A DNA stretch of 64,000 bases, taken from positions 62,001-126,000 of the forward strand of contig CADEFT010000007.1 in NCBI GenBank assembly GCA_902826685.1, in the 5' to 3' direction. Below the pieces are notes generated by a model. It did not search any database and had not been told where the DNA came from. It was given only the letters and a program-made list of their open reading frames with translations. Numbering within the stretch: position 1 is the stretch's first letter; each line of letters starts with the position of its first letter. Positions 33,316 to 41,417 of the stretch are shown in pieces. The translations under genes and the position numbers were made by a program. The DNA comes from an uncultured Acidobacteriota bacterium. Its GTDB lineage: Bacteria; Acidobacteriota; Terriglobia; Bryobacterales; Bryobacteraceae.

Positions 33316-33927
33316 ATGGCTGCGTTTCCACGAGTCTTCCTGCTTTCCCCCGCCCGCGTCGGCGGCGCGCGCACGGCCATGCTGCTGCGGGAAGGCGCGT
33401 CGTTCGATGTGGCCCTGCGGCTCAAGGCGGGCATCGCCACCACCGGTGAAATCTATTCCTTCCTCAGCGGTCTCTACTTCCGCGGCAAGATGGCCTACGC
33501 GGGCGCCTTCCACCACCCGCCGGCAAACGTACCGCCGGCGCTGGTGATGGTGCCGGGCGCGGGTCTGGTTCCTCCCGAATCGACGATGAGCCGCGACCAG
33601 GTGCTCGCCATTCCATCCGTCCCGGTCGAAGAAGACGAGCCTGCCTTCCGCGTTCCTCTCCTGCGCGATGCCAAGGATCTCGACCGGCGCGCGGGTCCGG
33701 AGTGCCGCGTCATCCTTCTCGGCAGCGTCGCCACGCGCAAGTATACCGGGCCGCTGCTCGAGGTGTTCGGGGAACGCCTTCTGTTTCCCTCCGAATTCGT
33801 CGGCCGCGGCGATATGAGCCGGGGCGGCCTCATGTTGCGCTCGGCCCGATCGGGCGATGAGCTTTCCTATGTGCCCGTGCTCGGCACACCCAACCACGGC
33901 CCACGCCCGCCGCGCCTGCCGCGCTGA
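33316..33927 (+). CDS. Hypothetical protein
   Basis: A 203-residue protein I do not recognise. The first 20 residues (MAAFPRVFLLSPARVGGART) are mildly hydrophobic but not a clear signal peptide. The middle has a segment typical of small soluble enzymes (CRVILLGSVATRKYTGPLLE, with ERLLFPSEFVGRGDMSRGG following), which looks like a conserved active or binding region. The next gene starts 21 bases downstream on the same strand and may be co-transcribed. It is divergent from the sigma factor gene, with overlap if that gene uses its longest start. Confidence 0.65.
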   Translation: MAAFPRVFLLSPARVGGARTAMLLREGASFDVALRLKAGIATTGEIYSFLSGLYFRGKMAYAGAFHHPPANVPPALVMVPGAGLVPPESTMSRDQVLAIPSVPVEEDEPAFRVPLLRDAKDLDRRAGPECRVILLGSVATRKYTGPLLEVFGERLLFPSEFVGRGDMSRGGLMLRSARSGDELSYVPVLGTPNHGPRPPRLPR

Positions 33928-33948
33928 TGCCGGTTGCTACACTCGACT

Positions 33949-34776
33949 ATGGCGTTTCTCTATGCCAGTGCGCTTGAATGTGCCGTGGAAGCGGCCACGC
34001 GCGCCGGCCGTCACCTGCTCGAAGAATCCCGCCGGCCCGGAGGTCCCCGTGGCTGGGGATCGCACGCCGACGCCGATATCGAAGCCGAAGCTTTAATCCA
34101 CGCGAAGCTTCAAAAGCAATTTCCGGATTGGGGATACCTGGGCGAAGAGCTCGGCGTCATGGCCGCGCCCGGGGAACATCTGTGGCTGGTCGATCCTAAC
34201 GATGCCACCTCGGCGTTCCTGCAAGGGCTGCGCGGGCCGTCGGTTTCCATTGCCCTGCTGCGCGACAGCCAGCCCGTGCTCGGTGTCGTGTTCGCCTACA
34301 CCGCACCCGATGAGGCCGGCGACCTGATCGCCTGGGCCGAAGGCTGCGGCCCCATTCGACGCAACGATGTGGCGGTCAACCGTTCCTGGCCCTCCGAACC
34401 CACCGCCAGTTGCGTGGCGCTGGTGTCGGTGAAACGCACCGCCGCCGATCTGCAACGTTCGGCCGCCATCGCCGACCCCATCTCGTTGCGCCAATACCCT
34501 TCCATCGCCTACCGCCTGGCGCTGGTGGCGGCCGGCGAAGCCGATCTGGCGGTTTCGACTACCGGCTTGAAGTCCTGGGATATCGCGGCCGGACACGCCA
34601 TGGTGCGGGCGGCCGGCGGCGTATTGCACGGGGGCGGCTCGGCGCCGATTGAATACGCACAGGACGGCTCCATCGACTCCGGTGGGCGAGTGTTGGGCGG
34701 CTCACCCGCACTAGTGGCGCATGTCGAACAGCGGCTCCGGCAACCACCCACTACCGATAGGGGCGGTCGAAAATAG
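33949..34776 (+). CDS. Inositol monophosphatase-family protein
   Basis: A 275-residue protein with the three metal motifs of the lithium-sensitive phosphatase family: GEE (in YLGEELG, near residue 70), VDPNDATSAF (a variant of DPIDGTxNF) and WDIAAGHAMVRAAGG near the C-terminus. Substrates in the family are inositol phosphate, PAP/3'-phosphoadenosine compounds or fructose bisphosphate; the variant second motif prevents a firm choice. The ATG at 33949 is chosen; another lies 5 codons upstream. It follows the hypothetical gene by 21 bases. Confidence 0.82.
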   Translation: MAFLYASALECAVEAATRAGRHLLEESRRPGGPRGWGSHADADIEAEALIHAKLQKQFPDWGYLGEELGVMAAPGEHLWLVDPNDATSAFLQGLRGPSVSIALLRDSQPVLGVVFAYTAPDEAGDLIAWAEGCGPIRRNDVAVNRSWPSEPTASCVALVSVKRTAADLQRSAAIADPISLRQYPSIAYRLALVAAGEADLAVSTTGLKSWDIAAGHAMVRAAGGVLHGGGSAPIEYAQDGSIDSGGRVLGGSPALVAHVEQRLRQPPTTDRGGRK

Positions 34777-34798
34777 TACACACTATGCTGAATACCGC

Positions 34799-34827
34799 TT
34801 GCTTTTCCGCCGCCTAGCCGCTACTAT
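34799..34827 (+). promoter_or_regulatory. Sigma70-like promoter of smc
   Basis: TTGCTT (34799-34804) and TACTAT (34822-34827) are spaced by 17 bases. Transcription would start near 34834, about 70 bases before the TTG start of smc. Confidence 0.5.
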
Positions 34828-34905
34828 CAAACCAATCCCCCGAGACTGAAACTCTCTCTCGATGTTTCAGTGCGACAAGCTTTGTCTGTTTGAAGGGGTG
34901 TTTCG

Positions 34906-37900
34906 TTGCTTCAAATCAAACGCCTGGAAATCCAGGGTTTCAAATCCTTCGCAGATCGTACCGAACTCAAGTTCCGCGGAACCGGTTTCACTGCCATCGT
35001 GGGCCCGAACGGCTGCGGCAAGTCGAATATCGCCGACGCCATCAGTTGGGTGCTGGGCGAGCAATCGGCCAAGAGCCTGCGCGGCAGCCGGATGGAAGAC
35101 GTGATCTTCGCCGGCACGCGCGACCGTAAGCCGCTCGGTTTCTCCTCGGTGACGATGGGGCTGGTGGACCCGAATCCCGAACCGGAAGCCGCGCCATCCG
35201 CCGAAGCCACTAACGGCAATGGCAACGGCAACGGGCACCACAAGCCCCGTCCCCGCGAGATCACCATCACGCGCCGGCTCTACCGTTCCGGCGAAAGCGA
35301 ATACCTCATCAATGGCGAGAAGGCGCGGCTGCGCGACATCCAGGATATTTTCATGGGCACCGGACTCGGTCCGGAAAGTTACGCGATCATCGAGCAGGGC
35401 CGCATCACTCAGATTCTTTCGACCAAGCCGCAGGAACGCCGGTCGGTGATCGAGGAAGCGGCCGGCATCAGCAAGTTCAAAACCCGCCGCCGCCTGGCCG
35501 AAGCGAAGCTTGAAGGCGCGAAACAAAATCTGGCCCGCGTGTTCGACATCCTCGAAGAAGTGGGCCGCCAGGTGAATTCGCTGAAGCGGCAGGCGGCCAA
35601 GGCCAAGCGTTACGAAGAGCTGAAGACGGAGATGCTCGGCTTCCTCCGCCGCGCCGTCGCCGGCCGCTACCAGGTGCGGGAACGCGAAGCCGCCAAAGCC
35701 GCGCTCGATCTGAACGAAGCCCAATCGGCGCTGCAATCGCTCAACGCCGGCGTGGCCGGTAAAGAACAGGAGCAGGTGCAACTGCAGGAGCGATGCTTCC
35801 ACCTGGAGCATGAACTCACCGGCCATCGCAAGAGCCTGGCCGAGCACCGGGTCGAGTCCGAGCGCGCCCGCGGACGCCTGGAAAATCAGGCGGGTCAGGT
35901 GGCCTCCATCGAAAAGCGGCTGGCGCAAGGCGAAGCCGAGTTGGGCGGCATCGATACCCGCCAGCGCAACCTCGAACAGGAGTTCCAGGCGCATGCCGAC
36001 ACTCTTCAGGACCTGAACCGCCAGTTCGACGAAACGCGTCAACTGCTGGCGTACAAGAGCGAAGAGCGCGACCAGCACCAGTCGGCGCTTAGACAGCGCG
36101 AAGTTTCCATCGAAAGCGGCCGCCAGGCCGTGCTGCAGCTTCTCGGGAAATCGGCCACGCTCAAGAATCAGATCGCACAGGTGAGCGAATACCTGTCGAG
36201 TCTCGACCGGGAATCCACCCGCGCCCAGCGCGAGGAACAGAACGCGGCGCAGGATCTCGAGCGGTTAGGCCAGCAGAAGGAAGAGCTTTCAAACCTCATC
36301 TCCACGCGGCAGATGGAATTGATGTCGGTGCTCGATCAACGCCGCACCGTCGAAGAGGAGTTGCTGGCACGCAAGGGGCATGCCTCCGAATCCCGCCGCG
36401 CGCTGGAAAACGTACGCGCCGAGCTTTCCCGCCTGCGCGCGCGCCGCGACTCCACGCAGGAGATTCTTTCCCACCGTTCCTACACCACCGATTCGGTGAA
36501 GCGTTTGTTCGGAGCCATCGAGAAAGGCGCCGCGCAGGATCTGAAGCCGATGGGCGTGCTGGCCGACTACATGGACGTCGAAGCCAGGTGGGAGAAAGCC
36601 ACCGAAGAATTTCTGCACGAGGAACTGGAATATGTCGTGGTGCGCAACTGGGTAGAGGCGCATTCGGGCGTCGACCTCATGCGCAGCGATCTCGACGGCC
36701 GCGCCACGTTTCTGGTTCACCCCGATGCCGGAGAAGAATTTCCGGGCCTCGTTCCGCGCGAGCCGGTGATCGGACCGGAGACCGGCATCCTCGCCCGGCT
36801 CAGCACCCAGCTTCGTCTCACCAACGGCCTGACCAAGGCCCCGGCTGAATTGATTCCGCGCCTGGCGCGCTGCTTCCTGGTGGAAGATCGCGCCGCGGCG
36901 CAACGTCTTGCGTTGCAGTATCCCGATCTTTACTTTCTTCTGCCCGACGGCGTCTCTTACCACGGACACGCCGTTAGCGGCGGCAAAAAGACCGGCAGTG
37001 GTCCCTTGGCTCTGAAGCGCGAGCTCAGGGAATTGAGTGCCGCCGTACAGGAGAAAGAGCAGTCGGTCGCGGAACGGCAAAGCGCGCTCGAATACCTCGA
37101 ACAGGAGATTCATGTTCTCTCCGAGGATCTCGAGCGTCTTCGCGGTACCCAGCAAGTGCAGGAAAAAGACGCGCTCGCGCTCGATCATGAAATGCGCAAG
37201 CTATCGGAAGAGACCAGCCGCAACAACCAGCGGCTTTCGGTAGTGCGCCTGGAACTCGACCGGCTCGGAAACGATCGCGACAAGGCGAAGGAACGGCTGG
37301 CGGGCGGGCAGGAAACGCTGGAGCAAACCGAAGCCGGCCGCGCCGGACAGGAAGCGGCACTTGAAGCGAGCCGCCTGCTGCTGACCGAACTGCAGGCCGC
37401 CACCACGCGCCTGGCCGAGGAACATTCGGTTCTCCGGGCAGGGCTGGCGGGACTCGAAGAACGCCGCCGCTCCGAACAGGCCGTGCGCGCGCGTCTCGAT
37501 CATCAGATCCGCGAGTTGAACACCCGCCGGCAGGATCTGTCCGCGGAAATGGAACGGATCGGCGTCGATCGCGCCCGGCTGCTTTCCGACAACATGGAGC
37601 TGGACGCCCGGCTCTCCGAACTCACTACCGCCATCACCTCCCTCGAGGACACCGTGCGCTCGCTTGAACAGCAGGCGCAAACCGCGCGCGAGCAGTTGGC
37701 CGCCGTCGAAGAGGCGCTTCGCTCGCTGCGCGGGCAGGTGGCGGGCGCCCAGGAGAACCGTTCGCATCTCGAAGTGGTCCTGGTCCGCCTGCAGTCCGAG
37801 CTTCAATACCTCGACGAAACCTGCCGCAAGGAACTCGGCTGTTCGCTCGGCGAACTGACCGCCGGTCTCGAAACGATTCCCGAGGAAAGCGAACTGGTGG

Positions 37901-38595
37901 AAGCCGAAACGCGCTACCAGGAAGTGCGCACGCGCATCGACAACCTGGGTCCCGTCAATCCGCAGGCGCTCGAGGAATTCAACGAAGCCCAACAGCGCTA
38001 CGACTTCCTCAACACGCAGCGGCAGGACCTGCTCGACTCGATCCGCGACACCGAAAAGGCGATCAAGGAAATCGACGTCGAGTCGCGCAAGCGCTTCAAC
38101 GACGCCTTTGAACACATCAACAACAATTTCCGCGAGATGTTCAAGGTGCTGTTCAACGGTGGCCTCGGCGAAATGCGCCTCACCGACCCGCAGAACGAAG
38201 GCGAATCGGGCATCGACCTGATGGCCTCGCCCCCCGGCAAGAAGCTGCAGAACGTCCTGCTGCTCTCGGGCGGTGAGCGCTCCATGACCGCCATGGCCCT
38301 GCTGCTGGCCATCTTCCAATACACGCCAAGCCCGTTCTGCGTCCTCGACGAAGTGGATGCCGCCCTTGACGAGGCCAATACCGCCCGCCTGGTGCGCCTG
38401 CTCAAGGATATGTCGATGGAGACCCAGTTCATCATCGTCACCCACCACAAGAAAACCATGGAGGCTTCCGAAGCCCTCTATGGGGTGACCATGCAGGAAC
38501 CGGGCGTTTCGAAAATCGTTTCCGTCCGTTTTAATCAGGCCGCGCCGCCGCTGCAGGGATCTCCCTCCTTTGCGATGGCGGCCGGCGCTGATTAG
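34906..38595 (+). CDS. smc: Chromosome segregation protein SMC
   Basis: A 1229-residue SMC ATPase. The N-terminal Walker A is GPNGCGKSNIADAI (about residues 32-45). Long coiled coils flank a hinge domain (about 525-680; VKRLFGAIEKGAAQDLKPMG, then SYHGHAVSGGKKTGSG). The C-terminal signature LLSGGERSMTAMALLLA and the Walker B PFCVLDEVDAALDEAN close the head. Two copies form the DNA-loop-extruding condensin with ScpA and ScpB, which are not in the window. The start is TTG at 34906 with AAGGGG upstream. A poly-Asn/Gly insert (ATNGNGNGNGHHK) near residue 100 is an unusual low-complexity loop within the head. Confidence 0.97.
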   Translation: MLQIKRLEIQGFKSFADRTELKFRGTGFTAIVGPNGCGKSNIADAISWVLGEQSAKSLRGSRMEDVIFAGTRDRKPLGFSSVTMGLVDPNPEPEAAPSAEATNGNGNGNGHHKPRPREITITRRLYRSGESEYLINGEKARLRDIQDIFMGTGLGPESYAIIEQGRITQILSTKPQERRSVIEEAAGISKFKTRRRLAEAKLEGAKQNLARVFDILEEVGRQVNSLKRQAAKAKRYEELKTEMLGFLRRAVAGRYQVREREAAKAALDLNEAQSALQSLNAGVAGKEQEQVQLQERCFHLEHELTGHRKSLAEHRVESERARGRLENQAGQVASIEKRLAQGEAELGGIDTRQRNLEQEFQAHADTLQDLNRQFDETRQLLAYKSEERDQHQSALRQREVSIESGRQAVLQLLGKSATLKNQIAQVSEYLSSLDRESTRAQREEQNAAQDLERLGQQKEELSNLISTRQMELMSVLDQRRTVEEELLARKGHASESRRALENVRAELSRLRARRDSTQEILSHRSYTTDSVKRLFGAIEKGAAQDLKPMGVLADYMDVEARWEKATEEFLHEELEYVVVRNWVEAHSGVDLMRSDLDGRATFLVHPDAGEEFPGLVPREPVIGPETGILARLSTQLRLTNGLTKAPAELIPRLARCFLVEDRAAAQRLALQYPDLYFLLPDGVSYHGHAVSGGKKTGSGPLALKRELRELSAAVQEKEQSVAERQSALEYLEQEIHVLSEDLERLRGTQQVQEKDALALDHEMRKLSEETSRNNQRLSVVRLELDRLGNDRDKAKERLAGGQETLEQTEAGRAGQEAALEASRLLLTELQAATTRLAEEHSVLRAGLAGLEERRRSEQAVRARLDHQIRELNTRRQDLSAEMERIGVDRARLLSDNMELDARLSELTTAITSLEDTVRSLEQQAQTAREQLAAVEEALRSLRGQVAGAQENRSHLEVVLVRLQSELQYLDETCRKELGCSLGELTAGLETIPEESELVEAETRYQEVRTRIDNLGPVNPQALEEFNEAQQRYDFLNTQRQDLLDSIRDTEKAIKEIDVESRKRFNDAFEHINNNFREMFKVLFNGGLGEMRLTDPQNEGESGIDLMASPPGKKLQNVLLLSGGERSMTAMALLLAIFQYTPSPFCVLDEVDAALDEANTARLVRLLKDMSMETQFIIVTHHKKTMEASEALYGVTMQEPGVSKIVSVRFNQAAPPLQGSPSFAMAAGAD

Positions 38596-38616
38596 GCTCT
38601 TACCTCCGAGCCGGAA

Positions 38617-38675
38617 GAGAGATTGGGGCCGGGCCCGTTCCCAATCGTGTTCGTTTCCCAATCTCTCATTTTTTT
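38617..38675 (+). terminator. Strong intrinsic terminator of smc
   Basis: GAGAGATTGGG (38617-38627) and CCCAATCTCTC (38657-38667) form a perfect 11-base-pair stem, followed by A and seven T (38669-38675). The loop contains a further GC-rich pairing. The T-run reaches the stop codon of the convergent Uma2 gene. Confidence 0.85.
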
Positions 38676-39243
38676 ATTCCACCACGGCCCAGATAGGCTC
38701 CAGGTCGAGTACGAAGCCGGCGACAGGTCCTTCGCCTTCCAACTTAGTTATGCCGGTGTGGACCTCAGGTTCAAGCCCTGGCCGGAATACGGTCACTGTT
38801 CTTGCGCGCGGATCGATCATCCATCCCAATTCGGCACCATTGTCGATCCACTCCCGCATTTTTGCCAAAACTTTCCTAGGCCGATCTGAAGGAGACAACA
38901 GTTCGATCACGAACTGCGGGCATGTGGGACGACGTCGCATTCGTGTGGTCGAAATCCAAGCCGCGTCCGGCGCCAGCCGCGCACCGTTCGGAAGAAGATA
39001 GCCCCCGCTCGACTCGGTGACCATACCTGGCCCGCCCAACGCCCATCGTGTGAGCTGATAGGCAATCAAATTGTTTTGGATACTGGTCTCCGGATCCGTG
39101 GGCGGCATGAGAACTACTTCTCCGTCGGCGGTATATTCGATCCGGTAGCCGGCATACCTGTCGCAAAGCTCCGCGAACTGGTCGTCCGTCAGTCCGGGAG
39201 CGGAGAAGGTCACGGGCAAATTGGACTCCTCAACCATCACCAT
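38674..39243 (-). CDS. Uma2-family endonuclease-like protein (DUF820)
   Basis: A 189-residue protein of the Uma2 family, a PD-(D/E)xK nuclease fold. Motifs include RIEYTADGEVVLMPPT, the LAPDAAWIST aspartate strand, FVIELLSPSDRPRKVLAKMREW (the ExLSPSD element and catalytic Lys region) and GAELGWMIDPRARTVTVF. The biological role of the family is unclear; such genes multiply in cyanobacteria, Chloroflexi and acidobacteria and often sit with toxin-antitoxin genes. Here a RelE/antitoxin pair is just upstream. The start ATG follows AGGATGG. Confidence 0.9.
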   Translation of the reverse strand: MVMVEESNLPVTFSAPGLTDDQFAELCDRYAGYRIEYTADGEVVLMPPTDPETSIQNNLIAYQLTRWALGGPGMVTESSGGYLLPNGARLAPDAAWISTTRMRRRPTCPQFVIELLSPSDRPRKVLAKMREWIDNGAELGWMIDPRARTVTVFRPGLEPEVHTGITKLEGEGPVAGFVLDLEPIWAVVE

Positions 39244-39257
39244 ATTTCCATCCTACT

Positions 39258-39282
39258 CTCGGAACTTGCATCCCGCACCGCA
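39258..39282 (-). repeat. Short copy of the epimerase gene 3' end
   Basis: This 25-base stretch matches 39894-39919, the last codons and stop of the downstream-coded epimerase gene, with about two changes and one indel. It sits between the Uma2 and RelE genes, without the rest of the gene. Confidence 0.6.
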
Positions 39283-39289
39283 CAGTCCT

Positions 39290-39523
39290 TTACCGGTAAG
39301 CCTCGCGGCGGTTGCGAACGCGTAACACGGTGACGGTCACGCCGTCGGTCTGGAAACGGACGCGATAGTCGCCGACGCGGAGGCGGAACTCGGGCGGAAC
39401 CATACCTTGAAGCCGCTTGATGTTGCCTGCACCAATCTCGGCGAAACGCTCGACGGATTGCTTGACGCGGCGGGCGACGCCTTTGTCGAGGGAGGCCATG
39501 TCGGTCAGGGCCGCCCAGTCCAT
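39290..39523 (-). CDS. RelE/ParE-family toxin
   Basis: A 77-residue basic protein of RelE fold, with the pattern VKQSVERFAEIGAGNIKRLQG followed by EFRLRVGDYRVRFQ and VTVLRVRNRREAYR. RelE toxins cleave mRNA at the ribosome and ParE toxins poison gyrase; the two are not separable here. It lies 15 bases after the antitoxin gene, with GGAG before its ATG, as in a standard toxin-antitoxin operon. Confidence 0.88.
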   Translation of the reverse strand: MDWAALTDMASLDKGVARRVKQSVERFAEIGAGNIKRLQGMVPPEFRLRVGDYRVRFQTDGVTVTVLRVRNRREAYR

Positions 39524-39538
39524 TCGATCTCCAATTGA

Positions 39539-39790
39539 TTACTCGAGTGCCAGCCGGCGCACAGCTTCTGCGTGAGGGACGCCCTTGCCGCCGTTGTCGC
39601 GGAGCCAACGCTTGGCTTCGGCAACGGCAGTCTTCTCTTCGTCCGTTTCCGGCTCATCGTCGGGCGGCGCGTCGCGTAACGCCGTGGCGACAGGATCGAC
39701 GATAGTTTCCAGGAACCGCACCAAGCCGTTCAGCTGCGTTTCCGGCATGCGGTCAATCAACTGGTGGGCATGTTGACGGGTGTCCCTCAC
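39539..39790 (-). CDS. Antitoxin partner of the RelE-family toxin
   Basis: An 83-residue protein with an N-terminal helical segment (HAHQLIDRMPETQLNGLVRFL), an acidic linker (DDEPETDEEK) and a C-terminal helix (WLRDNGGKGVPHAEAVRRLA) likely to block the toxin. The start is a GTG with a perfect AGGAGG seven bases upstream. The gene order antitoxin-toxin and tight spacing support the function more than the sequence itself does. Confidence 0.75.
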   Translation of the reverse strand: MRDTRQHAHQLIDRMPETQLNGLVRFLETIVDPVATALRDAPPDDEPETDEEKTAVAEAKRWLRDNGGKGVPHAEAVRRLALE

Positions 39791-39894
39791 TTGGATAACC
39801 TCCTGCGCTCATCGATCTCGCGCCAATCGTCTCCACTAGGTGGCGGACGCTCTCTAACTCTCGTCTGGAATTATTACCTGCTTCAATCTTAGCC

Positions 39895-40917
39895 TCAGAA
39901 CTTCCCATCCCGCACCGCAAACCCCGTCGGCTTCCCATACGTGCGGCCGCTCATTCCAACCCACCGTGCGATCCATTCGATCAGCTCTTCCGGCGTCACC
40001 GACGGATAGCCGAACAGGCGATGGCAGCGCGATGCGTTGTTGAGCAGCGCCGTCTCCGCTTCCACGCCTTTAAAGATTGGATCCACTCCCAGGATCTGCC
40101 CAAAGCGCTCGGCGATGGAGCGTACCGACAGCGTCTCCGGTCCGGTGAGATTCAGCGCCATCGGCGGCGACGAGCAAAGATCGAAAGACCTCAGCACCAC
40201 CGAGTTGGCGTCGCCTTGCCAGATCACGTTGACGGCTCCCATGGTCAGGTCCACCGGCCGCCGCTCGAACACCGCGCTGCCGATATCGAGCAGCACGCCG
40301 TAACGCAACTCCACCGCGTAGTTCAGCCGGATCAGGGCGACCTTGGTTTCGTTGCGAACCGAGAAGAACTCAAACAGCCTCTCCCGCGCCAGTACCGATT
40401 GGCCGTACTCGCCAACCGGAGCGAGCGGAGTTCCCTCCACCGCCCCGCCCGAAGTCACCGGCATCATCGGATAGATGTTGCCGCTCGATAGCGAGACAAT
40501 GCGCGCATCGGAATAACGTTCGGCCACCAGCGCCGGCAGCCAGGCGTTCATGCCCCAGGTGAGATACTCCCCGCCGGTGGAGCCGAACTTACGCGCCGCC
40601 AGGTAAATCACGTTGGCCACATCGGGCAGCGAAGCCAGTTGCCGCCGGTCGAGCAGATCGGCGCTGATGACTTCGAGGCCCCAGTTTTCCATCTGCTGTT
40701 TGACCGCATCGCTTGAATAACGCGACACGGCGATCACCCGCTTGCCGGTGCCGGCGTCCTGAGCCGCGCGTGCCGCCCGGCGCGCCAGGCTCGGCCCCAT
40801 CTTTCCACCCGCGCCCAAAATAATGATGTCGCCGCTGAGCCTCTTCAGGAACTCCACGTCGGCCGCCGAAGGGCGCGACAACAATTCTTCCAGTTCTTGT
40901 TCCGAGGCAATGATCAT
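39895..40917 (-). CDS. NAD(P)-dependent epimerase/dehydratase-family protein
   Basis: A 340-residue extended SDR with a Rossmann motif in IIILGAGGKMGPSLARRA (about residues 30-47), a SLSSGNIYP segment in the active-site position (Ser and Tyr), and a C-terminal substrate domain (LNLTGPETLSVRSIAERFG). The usual YxxxK is not obvious, so catalysis may differ; family members include sugar epimerases and reductases. It overlaps the adenosine-specific kinase gene by 4 bases, suggesting coupled translation. Confidence 0.82.
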   Translation of the reverse strand: MIIASEQELEELLSRPSAADVEFLKRLSGDIIILGAGGKMGPSLARRAARAAQDAGTGKRVIAVSRYSSDAVKQQMENWGLEVISADLLDRRQLASLPDVANVIYLAARKFGSTGGEYLTWGMNAWLPALVAERYSDARIVSLSSGNIYPMMPVTSGGAVEGTPLAPVGEYGQSVLARERLFEFFSVRNETKVALIRLNYAVELRYGVLLDIGSAVFERRPVDLTMGAVNVIWQGDANSVVLRSFDLCSSPPMALNLTGPETLSVRSIAERFGQILGVDPIFKGVEAETALLNNASRCHRLFGYPSVTPEELIEWIARWVGMSGRTYGKPTGFAVRDGKF

Positions 40918-41396
40918 CTCTTATACCCGATCTTTCGTAAGAATCCATGCCGCCATTCGCGGCCGGCGCCGTCTTCCACGCCCTTGGGCGCGGCGCCGTC
41001 GATGACGCCCAGAATGCCGCGGCCCTGTTCGGTAACGGCGACGATCGCCTCCACCGGATTGGCGGTCGCGCAATAAATCCCCACCACTTCTGGAACGTCC
41101 CTGATGCGGCTCAGCACGTTGATGGGGAAGCCTTCCTTCATCACGACCACGAAGCAGTGGCCCGCGCCGACGGCGGCGGCATTGGACACCGCGGCGGCCT
41201 TCATCGCCTCGTCGTTTCCTTCCACGCGAATCAGGCAGGCCCCCGAAGCTTCATTGAACGCCACGCCGAACTTCATCTGGGGGACCGTGTTCACAATGGC
41301 TTCGTAGATGTCTTCCACCGTCTTGACGAAGTGGGATTGGCCCAGAATGATGTTGGCGCCCTCGGGAATTTCGAGGCGCACCGGCTTCAGTTCCAT
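40914..41396 (-). CDS. Adenosine-specific kinase-family protein (PF04008 type)
   Basis: A 160-residue protein starting MELKPVRLEIPEGANIILGQ, with HFVKTVEDIYEAIVN and GAGHCFVVVMKEGFPINVL, which match the adenosine-specific kinase family first described in archaea. Few members have been tested, so activity in this organism is inferred. It is divergent from rnr with only 21 bases between start codons and overlaps the epimerase gene. Confidence 0.85.
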   Translation of the reverse strand: MELKPVRLEIPEGANIILGQSHFVKTVEDIYEAIVNTVPQMKFGVAFNEASGACLIRVEGNDEAMKAAAVSNAAAVGAGHCFVVVMKEGFPINVLSRIRDVPEVVGIYCATANPVEAIVAVTEQGRGILGVIDGAAPKGVEDGAGREWRHGFLRKIGYKR

Positions 41397-41417
41397 CGCT
41401 CTAGGATACTAGGTAGA

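Noticed and set aside
33222-33443. Longer N-terminus of the ECF sigma factor
   Set aside because: The extra residues are Arg/Ser/Pro-rich, have no ribosome-binding site and overlap the divergent gene at 33316.
41230-41417. Upstream extension of RNase R
   Set aside because: The open frame continues upstream antisense through the adenosine-specific kinase gene. The conserved N-terminus fits the GTG at 41418.
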